Shown here: positions 10,423 through 21,132 of the stretch, in pieces
Layout: each line of letters opens with the position of its first letter
Numbering within the stretch: position 1 is the stretch's first letter
DNA from: Gonapodya prolifera JEL478
Taxonomy: Eukaryota; Monoblepharomycota; Monoblepharidomycetes; Monoblepharidales; Gonapodyaceae
Assembly: GCA_001574975.1 (NCBI GenBank)
Contig: KQ965735.1
Coordinates: forward strand, 619,479-683,478
DNA length: 64,000 nucleotides
Direction of reading: 5' to 3'
Notes under the pieces: generated by a model
Told to the model about the DNA's origin: nothing
The model's input: only the letters and a program-made list of their open reading frames with translations
Databases searched by the model: none
Program-made: the position numbers and the translations under genes

Positions 10423-11968
10423 ATGGCATCTCCAATCCACAGCATTGTCGGTGAGTGCGATCTTTGCCGCGATCAGTCGCTCGACGTCTTGCTTACGAGT
10501 TGCTCGCAGTCGGAGCTGGTGCTTTGGGTGTTGTATATGGATCGACCCTCCACCAGCCGAATGCACCCACTCCTTCTCTCGTATCGGCAGTTCTGAGATC
10601 GGAGTACGACGCAATTGCAGCACGAGGCGGTACCTTCACCATTCGGAGCGTTGGGGCCAAGGGGAAGACTCTCGACAAAGAATGGCGACCCGAACGCATC
10701 TTTCGAACCGCGGAATCAGCCTCGACCGCAAACTCGGGCCTGGTGTGGGACTACGTCGTGGTCTGCGCAAAGTTTTTACCCGAAGTCTACGCGACAGTGG
10801 ATTTAATTTCCCCATTGCTGACACCGAACCGGACGACGGTCATCCTCATTCAAAACGGTCTTGGTATCGAGCGGGATATTGCTGTACGGTATCCAACTGT
10901 TCCCGTGGCCTCGGCGAGTGCCTACATCTCGGCCGTGCGGAGTGAGGAAGAAAAGGGTGTCACGATTTTAAAGGTGGATCAAGGATTGCCGGTACGTTCG
11001 AGCCCGAGACGGAGTGAGGCCGAGGCTGTCGAGCGAAGTGAGACTTTTGCTGGAGGCAAAGATCCGTAGAGCGGAATCCTTTAACGGAGCTGGAATCCTC
11101 CCACGGCGCGGAATGCTCTCGCGGATAGAACCGTACAGTACACGAAGCAAGGCGCACCTAACATCTCACACGAACCTACCAACGATTTTCAGATTGGATT
11201 ATACCGAGGCGAAGATCTCCCGTCGGGAGAGTATTCCATCCCTCCTGGTGCAGAAGAGAAGGTCCAACTTGTGGTAGAACTGTGGAAGACCGGAGGGTAC
11301 GTCAGCCCTATGTCTTGGTATGATCCACACGTCTTCATATGCCCTTTAAATTGCCAGAACACGTGCTACTTACGAACCCGACAACCAACCGGTACGGTGG
11401 GCCAAGCTCTTTGTGTGAGTACATCATAGCCACTTTGACATCGTGGGCGATGTAGACGATTCCAACCTACCTCTTCCGTCTTCAAGCAACGCGGTCTACG
11501 GTCCCATCACCATTCTTGCCGGGGGCCTTGACACACATGAGGTCCTGTCCAGTCCCGGACTCCGCGCAACAGTTTTAGCCCATCATCAGGAACTAGAGCG
11601 AGCTGCCGAACTGGTTCTTGGAAAAGCCAGGTTTGAGGCCAAGGTCAAGAGCACGGGATGGTACAAATCGGGCGAGAAAAGCATCGTGAGTCCGTTGCGA
11701 TACCCCTCGTGAAGTGCACCAAACGTCACTCACGGAGTTTTTGCTTCCAATCCCCCCCCCCCTCCTCCAGACTGATTTCCAACGGCTCCCCGCGTTCCAC
11801 TTTTCAATTTGCACAGACTTCAAACTCGGGAACCATATTGAAGTGGAGTGCATTTTGGGCGAAGCTGTGCGACAGGCGAAGCAACGTGGGTGTGAGTGCC
11901 CGCGGCTGGAATCCACGTACGAGATACTCCGCAGTGCTGCAGGCAGGAGGAAGGCGGAGAAACTATGA
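10423..11968 (+). CDS. Ketopantoate reductase family (PanE/ApbA, Pan5-like)
   Basis: Family enzymes reduce 2-dehydropantoate to pantoate with NADPH on the way to pantothenate and CoA. Six exons with consistent phases: 10423-10450, 10510-10991, 11193-11296, 11358-11414, 11487-11685, 11771-11968; about 355 aa. The Rossmann glycine motif VVGAGALG spans the first junction. YVVVCAKF and TVILIQNGLGIE match the cofactor and substrate side of the N-domain. The catalytic Lys and a following Asn are in WAKLFVNAVYGPIT, and the C-domain ends with IEVECILGEAVRQAKQRG. Length fits the family. Intron 2 (10992-11192) shares a motif with an intron of the carbonic anhydrase gene. Some fungal members of this fold act on other 2-oxo acids, so substrate is inferred. 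Confidence 0.88.
10992..11192 (+). repeat. Intron carrying a dispersed GC-rich motif
   Basis: Intron 2 of the ketopantoate reductase gene contains GAGGCTGTCGAGCGAA followed by a GGAGGCAAAGATCC-like segment. The same order of motifs occurs in the sense strand of the first intron of the carbonic anhydrase gene (32354-32691). Similarity is patchy outside the 16-base core. Confidence 0.5.
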
Positions 11969-12082
11969 ACATCTGGATAAATTATTCATGCGAAATGTGA
12001 AATGTAACAACGCGACGTTGCTTTGGTCACCGGGACAACTTCCGTACTCTGCCGTGTTTCTGTTGCTTTGATCGGTGTCTCT

Positions 12083-13674
12083 ATGTCGAATCCTTCTTTG
12101 CCCGCGTGTGCTGTCTTGGATGCAGCAGAGGTCGCGAAGCCATTCCGGTGGGCTCTCAAAACTCATTCTATGCGAGGAGATCGTACCAGAGAAACTGATT
12201 CATTCGACTCCACTCGACCTTTTGTTTGGCACGGCACACTAGAGACGAGCTCAAGCTCAAAGTGTCTTCAATGATCGAAAAGCCGCTTCTCGTGAGCCCA
12301 ACCGTCCTCTTGTTTCCTTGTACCTTTCTGACAGTGCATCCTCTTGCTCCTGCAAGGTGGGTTTTCTTGGAAACGACGATCCCGCGGCGAGAAAATACGC
12401 CAAGTGGACCGCAAGTGAGGCATCGACTTGAATGCGAAAGCTCTGCATTGCCCTTACTCTTGATGTGACTCCTCCATAAAAGAGTCATGCGCAGAAGTCG
12501 GGATTCGCTTTGAACTTCGCGAGGTGCCCCGCGTCGAGCTGGAGGACAGAATTATCGACGCGAATGCCGACTCCTCGGTACATGGGATTATGGTGTACTA
12601 TCCGTGCTTTGGACCGTCGGTGGGTTCTGTTCATCTCATGTCAACTTCCCTGTTCTTCGAATTGAAACCTCCACAACCCAAAAGATTGATCAATATCTGC
12701 AGAATGTTGTTGCAAAGGAGAAGGATGTCGAGGGACTCAACTTCCAGTTCAGATATAACAGTGGGTTCACGCACGAATCCCTGAGGTTTGTTGTGAAAGT
12801 TCATCCTCCCGCTCCCGAAAACATAGTGTACCACAACATTCGCTTTCTTGACAAAGAAGAAAAACTCAAGTCCACACTTCCTTGCACCCCTTTGGCTGTG
12901 GTAAAGGTGGGATCGAACACACCCAACGTGACATGTTGGGGCCACAATCGATTCACGCCCATATCGACTACCCTCGCAAGGTTTTAGAGCACGTCGCCGT
13001 CTACAATCCCAAACTTCCCTTCGGCAACCGTCTCCACGGCAAGCATATTTGCGTCATAAACCGGAGCGAAGTAGTGGGCCGACCGCTGGCCGCAATGCTC
13101 GCAAACGACGGCGCGAAAGTGTGGAGCGTTGATGTGGATAACGTGTTGATTTTCAGCCGTGAGTAAGCATTTGCCGCCCGAATTTCGGTCCCGTCGACAG
13201 TTCCTCACTTTCATCGACTTCCAGGAGGTGTTGGTTTGAAGCATCGAAACCACAAGGTCAGACGATGAAAGTCGACGCCCTCCGTACTTGCATAAACCAA
13301 TTTTTTGCATTCATAGGTTTCTGAATCCACTCAGAAGCTCGATGAGATTCTTCCCCTTTGTGATGTTGTCATCAGCGGTGTGCCATCCCCCTCCTACAAA
13401 ATCTCGACAGCGTCACTCAAGGAGGGTGTGGTTGCTATCAGTGGGTTCTGAGCGTGTTTGACACCACCACCGACGTAATTCATGCGCGGTGATTTTCTTC
13501 GCCCACCTAGATTTTTCCTCCGCGGAAAATTTCGAGGCGTCGGTGGTGGAGCGAGCGTCGTTTTACATCGGCAGTGTGGGGAAAGTTACCGTAGCGATGC
13601 TTGAACGCAACCTCGTACGTAGCGTTGAGTATCAACTGGAACAAAGGACCATTGCTAGCAAGGTAGATAAATGA
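12083..13674 (+). CDS. MTD1: NAD-dependent methylenetetrahydrofolate dehydrogenase MTD1
   Basis: Cytosolic enzyme that oxidises 5,10-methylene-THF to methenyl-THF with NAD, feeding purine synthesis. Ten exons, every junction in phase: 12083-12147, 12243-12291, 12357-12414, 12495-12619, 12685-12760, 12827-12906, 12981-13158, 13225-13256, 13317-13440, 13511-13674; about 316 aa, against 320 in yeast Mtd1. Diagnostic motifs: FLGNDDPAARKYAKWT, HGIMVYYPCFGPS, DQYLQNVVAKEKDVEGLN, MYHNIRFLDKEEKLKSTLPC, GKHICVINRSEVVGRPLAA (nucleotide site), VVISGVPSPSYKI and GKVTVAMLERN. The exons are unusually small for this window, down to 32 bp. The downstream gene is unrelated. Confidence 0.95.
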
Positions 13675-13795
13675 ATCTCGAGGTGCATACATAGTGTAAA
13701 TATTTGCGATTGCGTTATCTCATCTAGCCAACTGAACCAAAAATATGATGTCGAGGATTCCCCCTTCTTTTCCCCCTTACGTGGGGTGAAATACT

Positions 13796-14065
13796 ATTGC
13801 TGACATCGCACTCATCTCTTCACTTGTTCTTCCGCAACAACCGAACATCGCGTCGCATACTTGTGGAAGTTTTGGTTTGTGCAAGGCTCCTTGAATTTCA
13901 TATTCGGAAAATTTGGGATCGGGTGTGCCTCCCGGACATCTTTTTGGAAGAAACTTTGCAATCGACGGGCGAGTCTGCGTCTTTCCGAACGGGGATGCTT
14001 GCGCGCGGTGTCGGAAACATCATCGTGGTGGCGTTGGCGGAGCTCATCTTGTCGCTAGCGTTGGT
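13796..14065 (+). pseudogene. Truncated copy of the fasciclin gene 5' end
   Basis: This 270-bp block is over 90% identical by eye to 15143-15412. It holds the same upstream sequence and the first ~22 codons (MLARGVGNIIVVA...) of the fasciclin protein signal peptide. The similarity stops inside the signal peptide, where the coding frame meets a TAG at 14067-14069. The copy therefore keeps a promoter-like segment and start codon but cannot make the protein. It lies between MTD1 and the intact gene in the same orientation. Confidence 0.85.
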
Positions 14066-15142
14066 ATAGGGTTCCCCCCAAAAAGATGGTCTAGAGTACA
14101 GTGTCAAAAGTGACTCTAGAGTGGTGTCACCCTTATTTAGTATAGTATTATCATCCGACATTCCCCACCCACTTCCGCCCCTTCATCCTCTTTCTCTCTC
14201 TCCCTCTCCTCCCTCTCGTCTCGTAACTCTTACGCGTGGTTTCCCAGCCGATGCATATCCAACCTGTTTTGTGGGGCTTATCAAGCACATACAGTGCCAT
14301 TGGTGTGTGCGCATGAAATGCCAGGATTCCCACAGTCACATAAGTCAAAGTGTGTGGATTTTGGTCCAAACCTCAAAAGTCTGTGAGCAAGACTATTTGC
14401 AGCATGCTTGGAAGTGCAAGCTTCTCACAGCAGCAAGACACATAAAGCGCGAGGTGGAATTGATGGCAGTATGGGGATTCTGCTGGACGAATTTGTTTCA
14501 TGCTCAAAGTATGTGACTTTTGACAAAAACCACATTTCCTTCACAACCACAACCCCATGTCACACCCAGCACAATCAACACCCATCACCAGCATATTTAT
14601 ATACAATAAAATCTATTTTCATTTGTGTCGATGATGCCCAGAGTGGTTGTTTGACTGCCCAGTCCACGGGCTTTGAGACAAGCAGTGATTATCCACCCAT
14701 CAGAATTTTCTTTACTCTAAATCTGTGTCAGACTCGTCATAGTCTGCCGAAAATGAACAGGGAAAGCTTGAGGTTGCGTGGAAAGGGAGGCATCTGTCTT
14801 TGTTGGTGGAACACACACGCAGATAAGCTTCTTATGTATTTATCTCCGTGGAGAGGAAGGAATCAGTCAGCTGTGAGGTGTTTTAGTGAGTCTGCCAGGA
14901 AAAAAACAAATCTGGAACCTGCAAATGTTGATTTCTCCTCTGGTTGGGATGGGCTGGGAGACAGGAAAGATCTGCGATCGCGTCGCATTCTTCTTGGTGG
15001 CGCCTGTGAGACCCAAAACGCTATTAGCGAAGGTCGCCAAGAAGGAATAAAACGAGAGGGAATCGTAAAGATTCGTTTTCGAATTTTTTGTTATGACAAA
15101 GGCAGATGACGAATAAAGGGATCCTGGAGGTAAAGTGGGACG
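14066..15142. other. Unassigned 1.1-kb segment between the two duplicate blocks
   Basis: This stretch is richer in A and T than its neighbours. It has a CT-rich run (about 14175-14222) and some open frames of 70-230 codons, none of which resembles a known family. CCCTTATTTAG near 14131 and ATAAAGGG near 15114 are weakly inverted with respect to each other, but convincing terminal repeats or a target duplication were not found. It may be an eroded mobile element or simply old intergenic DNA. Confidence 0.4.
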
Positions 15143-15412
15143 ATTGCTGGCATCGCGCATATCTCTTCACTTGTTCTTCCGCAACAACCGAACATCGCGT
15201 CGCATACTTGTGGAAGTTTTGGTTTGTGCAAAGGCTCCTTAAATTTCATACTCGGAAAATTTGGGATCGGGTGTGCCTCCCGGACATATTTTTGGAAGAA
15301 ACTTTGCAATCGACGGGCGAGTCTGCGTCTTTCCGAACGGGGATGCTTGCGCGCGGTGTCGGAAACATCATCGTAGTGGCGTCGGCGGCGCTCTTCTTGT
15401 CGCTTGCTTTCA
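15143..15412 (+). repeat. Parent copy of the duplicated promoter/signal-peptide block
   Basis: Upstream region plus first codons of the intact fasciclin gene, duplicated at 13796-14065 at a distance of 1347-1348 bp. The two copies differ by scattered substitutions and a one-base indel (GCAAAGGCTCC here, GCAAGGCTCC there). Confidence 0.85.
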
Positions 15413-16964
15413 GTCCCCACACGGTCGCGCAAAACGTCCTTGATGTTCTCAGTGAAGTCAAAGAGGGAACGTCTGACAAGACGACATACAAGATCGGCAA
15501 GTTTATTGACGCCCTCAATCTGTCACCGACCGTCGTGGCCATTCTCCGGGGGCAGACGTTTGATGGAATTTTAACATTGTTCGCTCCTACCGATGAGGTT
15601 TGGGAGGCATCGGGATTTGGAGCATTGGATTCGGGCATGTTGTCCCAATTGCTACAGTATGCATTCTCAAGCATTTTGTTTTCATTGTTCAGAAGTGACC
15701 AACTGATCACTGCCACTACGAAGATATCACATCTCGTATCGGGACGTGAACTATGTCTTGCTACCAAATGCACCCGTTCTGGTGCCAATGTTCTTGGGTA
15801 ATGCGCCTACCGCTGCACCTTCACCATCGTGGCTCTACGTCCACAATGGGTTCGCACGTCCAAAATTGATGGCCAATGTCAGTTCTCTGGGCCCTTCGTT
15901 TTGGGGTATTGAGCCTCTCGATGCATTCTTTACTGAGTGAGTCGTCGAAATCTTCCATCCAGAAACATCACACGAACGAACAGGCTTTTCTCGCAGCAAC
16001 TGTCTCGTTTATATAATGCCAACGCCCTTGATCCCACCGCTCCCATTTTCCCTCGTCCTCGCTTCTCTCCCTGAAACCTCAATCTTTCTGTCCACCCTTC
16101 GATCAGCTGATGCTACAGGGGAATTGCTACGTCAGCTGGACACGATTTCCAATCCTGGTGCCTCATTCTTCGTCCCAACAAACGATGCAATCCAAACCCA
16201 CGGAGGATCATTTTGGCAGCCTGGCAGCCGAGGCCTCGCCGAGCTCATCAGAATGCATGTCGTTCGTGCTTCGTCAAGGCCGCTTTATGCGTCTCGAATG
16301 GCGGAGCCGATCAGAAACGGGCCATTCACGGGAGGTTTGCGCGAGATTTTGAGTGGTGGGAGGGCTCAAACGCATCAGAGTTTGGGGTAAGATCAACCGC
16401 TGTGAAAACGTGCAACGACATGATAATTTGATCTGTTTTTCCCAGCGGAATCCCTCTAACGCTAACGGCACAGAACGGAGGAATATACATTGACGGTGTT
16501 GCCAGAATTGTCAGAGCTGATGTGCTCTGTGCCCAAGGTGTTGTAAGTTTATCAATACTGTTTCACCACCTTCCTCAATACTGAACAGAAAATGACCCAA
16601 TCGCCTTCAGATTCATCTCATCGACCGTCCCATAGGTGGCACAAGCAACGTCCCTTCGGAGACTCAGTCGTTCCCAGTGGCGTCACTTCCTTCGAACCCC
16701 TTCGCCCTCAAGACCGCCCTACCATCCATCGCTGCGCAAGACTTGGGGCGCACGATTGGTGCAGCCTCGACTACGACATCGGCCTCATCTGCGCCTTTCT
16801 CGCCTGCGCCGACCAAACCCGCGGCGGGCACAACTGAGACAACGTCGTCTGTACCTACAGCGGGATCCCGAAGTGCTGACGCAGCCGCGCGACCACGAGG
16901 TTTTGGTAATTTTTATGTATTTTCAGCAACCGTCATTTTGGGCATTTTGTGGACGGTGGTGTGA
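15343..16964 (+). CDS. GPI-anchored protein with two fasciclin (FAS1) domains, copy 1
   Basis: Likely cell-surface adhesion protein. Five exons with consistent phases: 15343-15656, 15724-15936, 15997-16386, 16446-16542, 16611-16964; about 455 aa. A signal peptide (MLARGVGNIIVVASAALFLS, cleavage near SPHTVAQ) leads into FAS1 domain 1, with LTLFAPTDEVWE as its H1-like motif and YRDVNYVLLPNAP near its end. Domain 2 has GASFFVPTNDAI, a LIRMHVV strand and a closing VARIVRADVLCAQGVVIH, the typical FAS1 end. A Thr/Ser/Pro-rich stalk and a hydrophobic C-terminus (FYVFSATVILGILWTVV) indicate a GPI-anchor signal. A paralogue lies at 25827-27446. The gene ends 106 bp from the convergent CDK20 gene. Confidence 0.9.
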
Positions 16965-17070
16965 TTTGATAATCCTTTATCTTGACTTGTATTAGTAGCT
17001 CTCTCAGTCTTGTACGCATGGGTTGGATTTACCGTTGATATACGAATTATTTGTCACAGTGATCTATCAT

Positions 17071-19090
17071 CTATCCTGAAGAATGTGCGTCGCCAGGGTC
17101 TATACTCTCTCGTTCCCACCCGGAGCTACTCCTCGACGTAAACGTTTGATCAAGTGACCGCTCAACAATCGGTACCTCTGTTTCTGGTACAGGAAGAGGG
17201 GGGGTCAGAAACCATGGATGCCGAAGTGCCTACATGTTGGATGCGTGCACGCACAGAGAACGTTGTTCCATACTCAAACTTGAGAAAACAAAGTGAAAAA
17301 CCTACGTCCTCGGCCCTGAAACCTTCCCCATACTGCAGCATACATCCCAGCAAATCGCGTCCTTCCCGCGACAAGTTTGGCACAAGCGCTTCTAACGGGT
17401 CTGTAGGGCGACGCGAATGAGCGAACGAGATTTTGTCGTAGTCGGGGCACGTCGAAAGCTCCTGCAACGGGGTGTGGGTGTGAAGAGGATACGCCCCACA
17501 ATTGTTTGGAGGCTCAAACGGAACAATGAAATTTGGAAAAGTCAACCCACATCCCATCCTTCTTGGCCCTCCGTGGGCCAGCCCAAGCATCCCACAATCC
17601 TTGCAAGCTGGTCAATGTCCGACGCGCCGGGAAAGAGAGGATGTCCAAGCAAAAGCTCCGCCATGACGCAACCGGTCGACCAGATGTCGTAGGATGGCGT
17701 GAACGTCGGGGAGGAGAGTAAAAGGCAGGGTGGTCGGTACCATCTAGACGAGTCAGAGTACATCAAGGGCAGCTTTGAGAAGGTGCATCAGCAGAGCCAG
17801 CTTACCGTGTTGCGACCTGGGCAGTCATTCTCCCAGACCGCATATTCTGTTCGGAGGCGTCCATGACGAGCGATGGCCGCTTTTCCACAGGGCATGGACC
17901 CGGTGGTTGCGAGGAGACAGATCCTGGAGAGATGTTGTACGTTCGACGATACCGCTGTCGTGTCGGGGAGGTGATGTTTCGCGAAGGTGGGAGTGGCACA
18001 GGCGGTGGATGCGGATGCGGAGCGGGGCGCTTGTTCGTGTTGGGTGCATCACGACTTGAAGAGAAGCTTGTGAGCGACGAAACAAGAGCGGCGAGCTTGC
18101 GGCGCGGGGATGTCGCGGGTGGTGATGGTTTGGACGGTTGGCGCGGTTTCCTTGATCCGCCATCGCTGACGCCAGAAGATCCCATCGGTGTGGGGTCCCG
18201 GCAATTGTCAGTCTGGGTCGGCTTCTTTCTGTCCAGTGAGGAAATGGAGAGGGAATCGCTCCCACCCACACCCAGGCCCGCCTTCGTTTGCTGGCTCCCT
18301 TGAACATCCGTCATTTCCCTCTCCACCGACTTCCACCGGTGAAAGACGCGCGCTAGCCCAAAGTCTGCCAAGCGAACCGCCCCGTCCGACCCAAGCAGGA
18401 TGTTGGCGGGTTTCATGTCGCGATGCACGATGTTGCGGGAGTGCAAGTACTGAAGCCCCCGCAACACGCCACGTAACACCGTTTTGGCGACACCCTCGGG
18501 CACTCCGCCAGGATGGCTGGAAATGAGGAGTGCCAAATCGGAGGGACAGTGTTCCAGAACGAGTGTCAAGGACGTGGGAGGGGTGACGCAGAGGGTATGA
18601 AGGCGGAGAATCTGAAAGACGCACGACAGTTACTCGAGTTTAAGTGCTTCGATTGTTAGGAAGCTTGGTGGGTCTGGGTTTCCTTCGTCGCTGGAACCAA
18701 ATGCAAGTCCTGTTCCCATGAAAAGTAATATCCCACTCCAGACACCCTTCATTTCCAGTTAAAGCGACACAGTAAACGCTAACGCCTTCCGAATCTCAGC
18801 ACATAGGCCCTCGTTTGAATTTGACCTCACTCCAACCACCAGCTGCTCACGTTGGGATGATCCAGCGACCTCAACGCCTCGACCTCCCTGACCAGATACA
18901 GCGGGACAGGGGGTGCTCGTCCCCTGAGCGCCCTCCCCTCCTCGGAGTCTGCATGTGGCAAGTACGCGGCGATAGGAATGGACTTGAGCGCGACCACGGA
19001 CCCTGAGCGCGAGTCTGTTGCGCGTGAGACGGAGCCGTGGATTCCCTCTCCGATGCGCACAACGTCGGTGAATCGCGTGGCTGCGTTCAT
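17071..19090 (-). CDS. CDK20: CDK20/CCRK-like cyclin-dependent kinase with long activation-loop insert
   Basis: CDK20 (CCRK) is a CMGC kinase that controls ciliary length and axoneme assembly in algae and animals. Five exons, phases consistent: 19090-18851, 18611-17806, 17743-17551, 17461-17306, 17229-17071; about 517 aa, against 346 in human. Seen in order: glycine loop [21 protein letters not shown], catalytic [13 protein letters not shown] (Asp ~145), [40 protein letters not shown]20 rather than another CDK is shown by [27 protein letters not shown] and the tail [20 protein letters not shown], which lines up with the CDK20 C-terminus. Between DFGLARVF and QVATRW lie about 174 residues where human has 10; the insert is disordered and rich in Pro, Ser and Arg. 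The start codon is 101 bp from that of the LOG gene on the other strand. Confidence 0.9.
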
Positions 19091-19191
19091 GGAGTCATGA
19101 GTGGTCGGTGGGATAGGAGTGGGCGGGCAAATGATGAAAATTTAGCCACTGCAACACACTTCACTCGCGATCCCTCATTTCATATCACACT
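19091..19191. promoter_or_regulatory. 101-bp divergent promoter region CDK20 / LOG
   Basis: Only 101 bp separate the two start codons, so both promoters and 5' leaders must overlap here. No TATA box or known operator was recognised. Confidence 0.5.
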
Positions 19192-19980
19192 ATGGACACA
19201 AATACCGATTCTAAAGCGCAACCAAAGTCCTCCATCAAAGCTGTCACCGTCTTTTGTGGGTCATCGTCCGGCCGACACCCCGAATACCTCGAATCCGCGA
19301 AACGACTAGGCGCGATTCTTGCAAGCAGAAACATACACTTGGTCTACGGAGGCGGCGCGATCGGGCTCATGGGTGAAATTGCAAAATCGACGATCGAAAA
19401 CGGCGGCCAAGTGCTTGGAATCATTCCGGAGGCCATGAAGAACGTGGAAGGGTCGGGCCGCGAATCCATACCAGGGGTCAGCGAAATTGTTGTCAAGTCC
19501 ATGCACGAAAGGAAGCAGTGAGTGCTAGTATATCAGCAAAGAAACGTGCACGCCCGCTCATACAATGACAATGAAAGGCTGTTGAACCATCATTGCTCGG
19601 CGTTCATCGCCATGCCTGGAGGTCTGTTGAGAGACTTGCGCTCTGGCTGCTACCGTGGTGTATAACTCTTCTGTATCCTAAACGAAGGCTACGGCACGTT
19701 CGATGAACTCTTTGAGGTTATCACCTGGGCCCAACTCAACATCCACCGCAAACCCATCGCCTTGCTCAACACACGAGGCTACTTTGACCACCTCGTCGCC
19801 ATGGTGGACAACTCCGTGACCGAAGGGTTTGTGCGCCCCGAGGGGAGGAACCTGCTGATTGTTGAGAGGGACCCAGAACAATTGTTGGCCAAGATGGAAG
19901 GGTATGAGGTCCCGAGAACGGCGCAATACGGGTTTAAGTGGACGAAAGATCAGGGTGGGATGAAGGAGGAGGAAATTTGA
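19192..19980 (+). CDS. LOG-family phosphoribohydrolase
   Basis: LOG proteins cleave nucleoside 5'-monophosphates, including cytokinin ribotides, to free base and ribose 5-phosphate; many are annotated as lysine decarboxylase-like. Three exons in phase: 19192-19517, 19578-19621, 19688-19980; about 220 aa, normal for the family. Motifs: AVTVFCGSSSGRHPEYLE, HLVYGGGAIGLMGEIA, GIIPEAMKNVEG, SMHERKQLLNHHCSAFIAMP and the hallmark PGGYGTFDELFEVITWAQ. The diagnostic PGGxGTxxE glutamate is intact; the motif is assembled across intron 2. Substrate preference cannot be read from the sequence, and a general nucleotide salvage role is as likely as hormone production. Confidence 0.92.
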
Positions 19981-20236
19981 AGAGGGTGAGAATGGGGGCG
20001 GTGAGGGGTTGTTGACGCGGATACGGGTTGGGTCCAACCGAGTTTGATGTTGCGCGTACTTCAACCGATAATGTTTTGATGTGAGGTTGGCATCACATGA
20101 TGCATATACCTTGAATAGATCCCATAAATTCATTCTAACGCAGCACGATTTCGAAAATCAAAACATAAACTCTGAACGATGGATTGACAAACCCGTCGCT
20201 ATCCAAGCGTCAAAGGTTGTGACACCTAAACGAGTG

Positions 20237-20815
20237 TGAGTCGGTGATCGTGAATGTCTTGTCTGATTTCATCTCGCATACAAATAAATTACTCGACTTG
20301 TATTCCCACCTTGCTCGCGCACAATTTCTCCCACTCCCGGAGTCCATGCTCTGCCTCCTCCGACATATTATGTGATTCCAGTTACCAAGTTGTATGAGTG
20401 AGATGATATCAGACAAGTCATTCCTTATCACTGACTCAAACGTGGCTTACCGTCTCTCGTCCGAGTACGTGGTGTGTCCCCCGTCCCCCCCCCCCCCCCC
20501 GCACCTTCAGACATCATCCAAGATACGCGCGTCGATGTGGGTTTTCAAGAGGAAGTCGGTGATTAGATGTCCTGTCTGATATTATCTCCACTCATACAGC
20601 TGGGTAACGGAAATCACATATGTTGGAGATGGAGGAAGGTGGGGGACACTGTGCTCGATCTCGGACGGGGGACGGTGAGCCATGTTTGATTCGGTAATTA
20701 GGAATGACTTGTCTGATATCATCTCCCTCATACAGCTTGGTAACTGGAATCACATAATATGTTGGAGGATGGAGAGCATGGGCTCTGGTAGTAGGAGAGA
20801 GCAAGATGGGAAAGG
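20237..20815. repeat. Foldback repeat cluster with poly-C core
   Basis: At least four copies of a motif near CTTGTCTGATATCATCTC followed by CTCATACA occur at about 20257, 20390 (inverted), 20570 and 20707. The inverted copy and the last copy belong to longer arms (about 20320-20495 and 20640-20810) that pair across ~145 bp. Shared arm segments include AACTGGAATCACATAATATG and CTCGGACGGGGGAC-like sequence. A run of about 16 C (20485-20500) sits near the loop. No coding capacity was seen. This resembles a MITE-like or foldback element, but target-site duplications were not established. Confidence 0.75.
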
Positions 20816-21132
20816 AAGATATGTTCATACTTCGAACTATTTTGAAATTTGTTTTAATTCTTCGTTGGAATCAAATTATGTATTGCGATTGCTCATCTCA
20901 GTGGCATTCGGCTTGAGATTGCCATTCAGATTAGGGGTACAACGCCTTCCTGCGGACTGGATTATTTCACGCCAGCAATGGCGCGAGTTACGGTATCGAC
21001 TCGCAAAGGCGAGCTCAAAGCTAGCGCCTACATATGCCCGGGGCGGCGAAATCTCTGGCAGTACTGTGACTTCGGTCACCTATCCTCCTAAAATACTTTC
21101 GATCACATCCCCATCGACACGACAACGCGACC

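Noticed and set aside
14408-15109. A 233-codon plus-strand frame in the segment between the fasciclin duplicates
   Set aside because: No domain, biased composition and no splice or homology support; kept only as part of an unassigned segment.
15939-15942. Stop after the second fasciclin exon as a true gene end
   Set aside because: The TGA is part of the GTGAGT donor; the next exon continues in phase with a second FAS1 domain.
20485-20500. Poly-C tract as a sign of a CRISPR or telomeric array
   Set aside because: There is no regular spacer-repeat pattern and no telomere-type repeat; it is the core of a foldback repeat.
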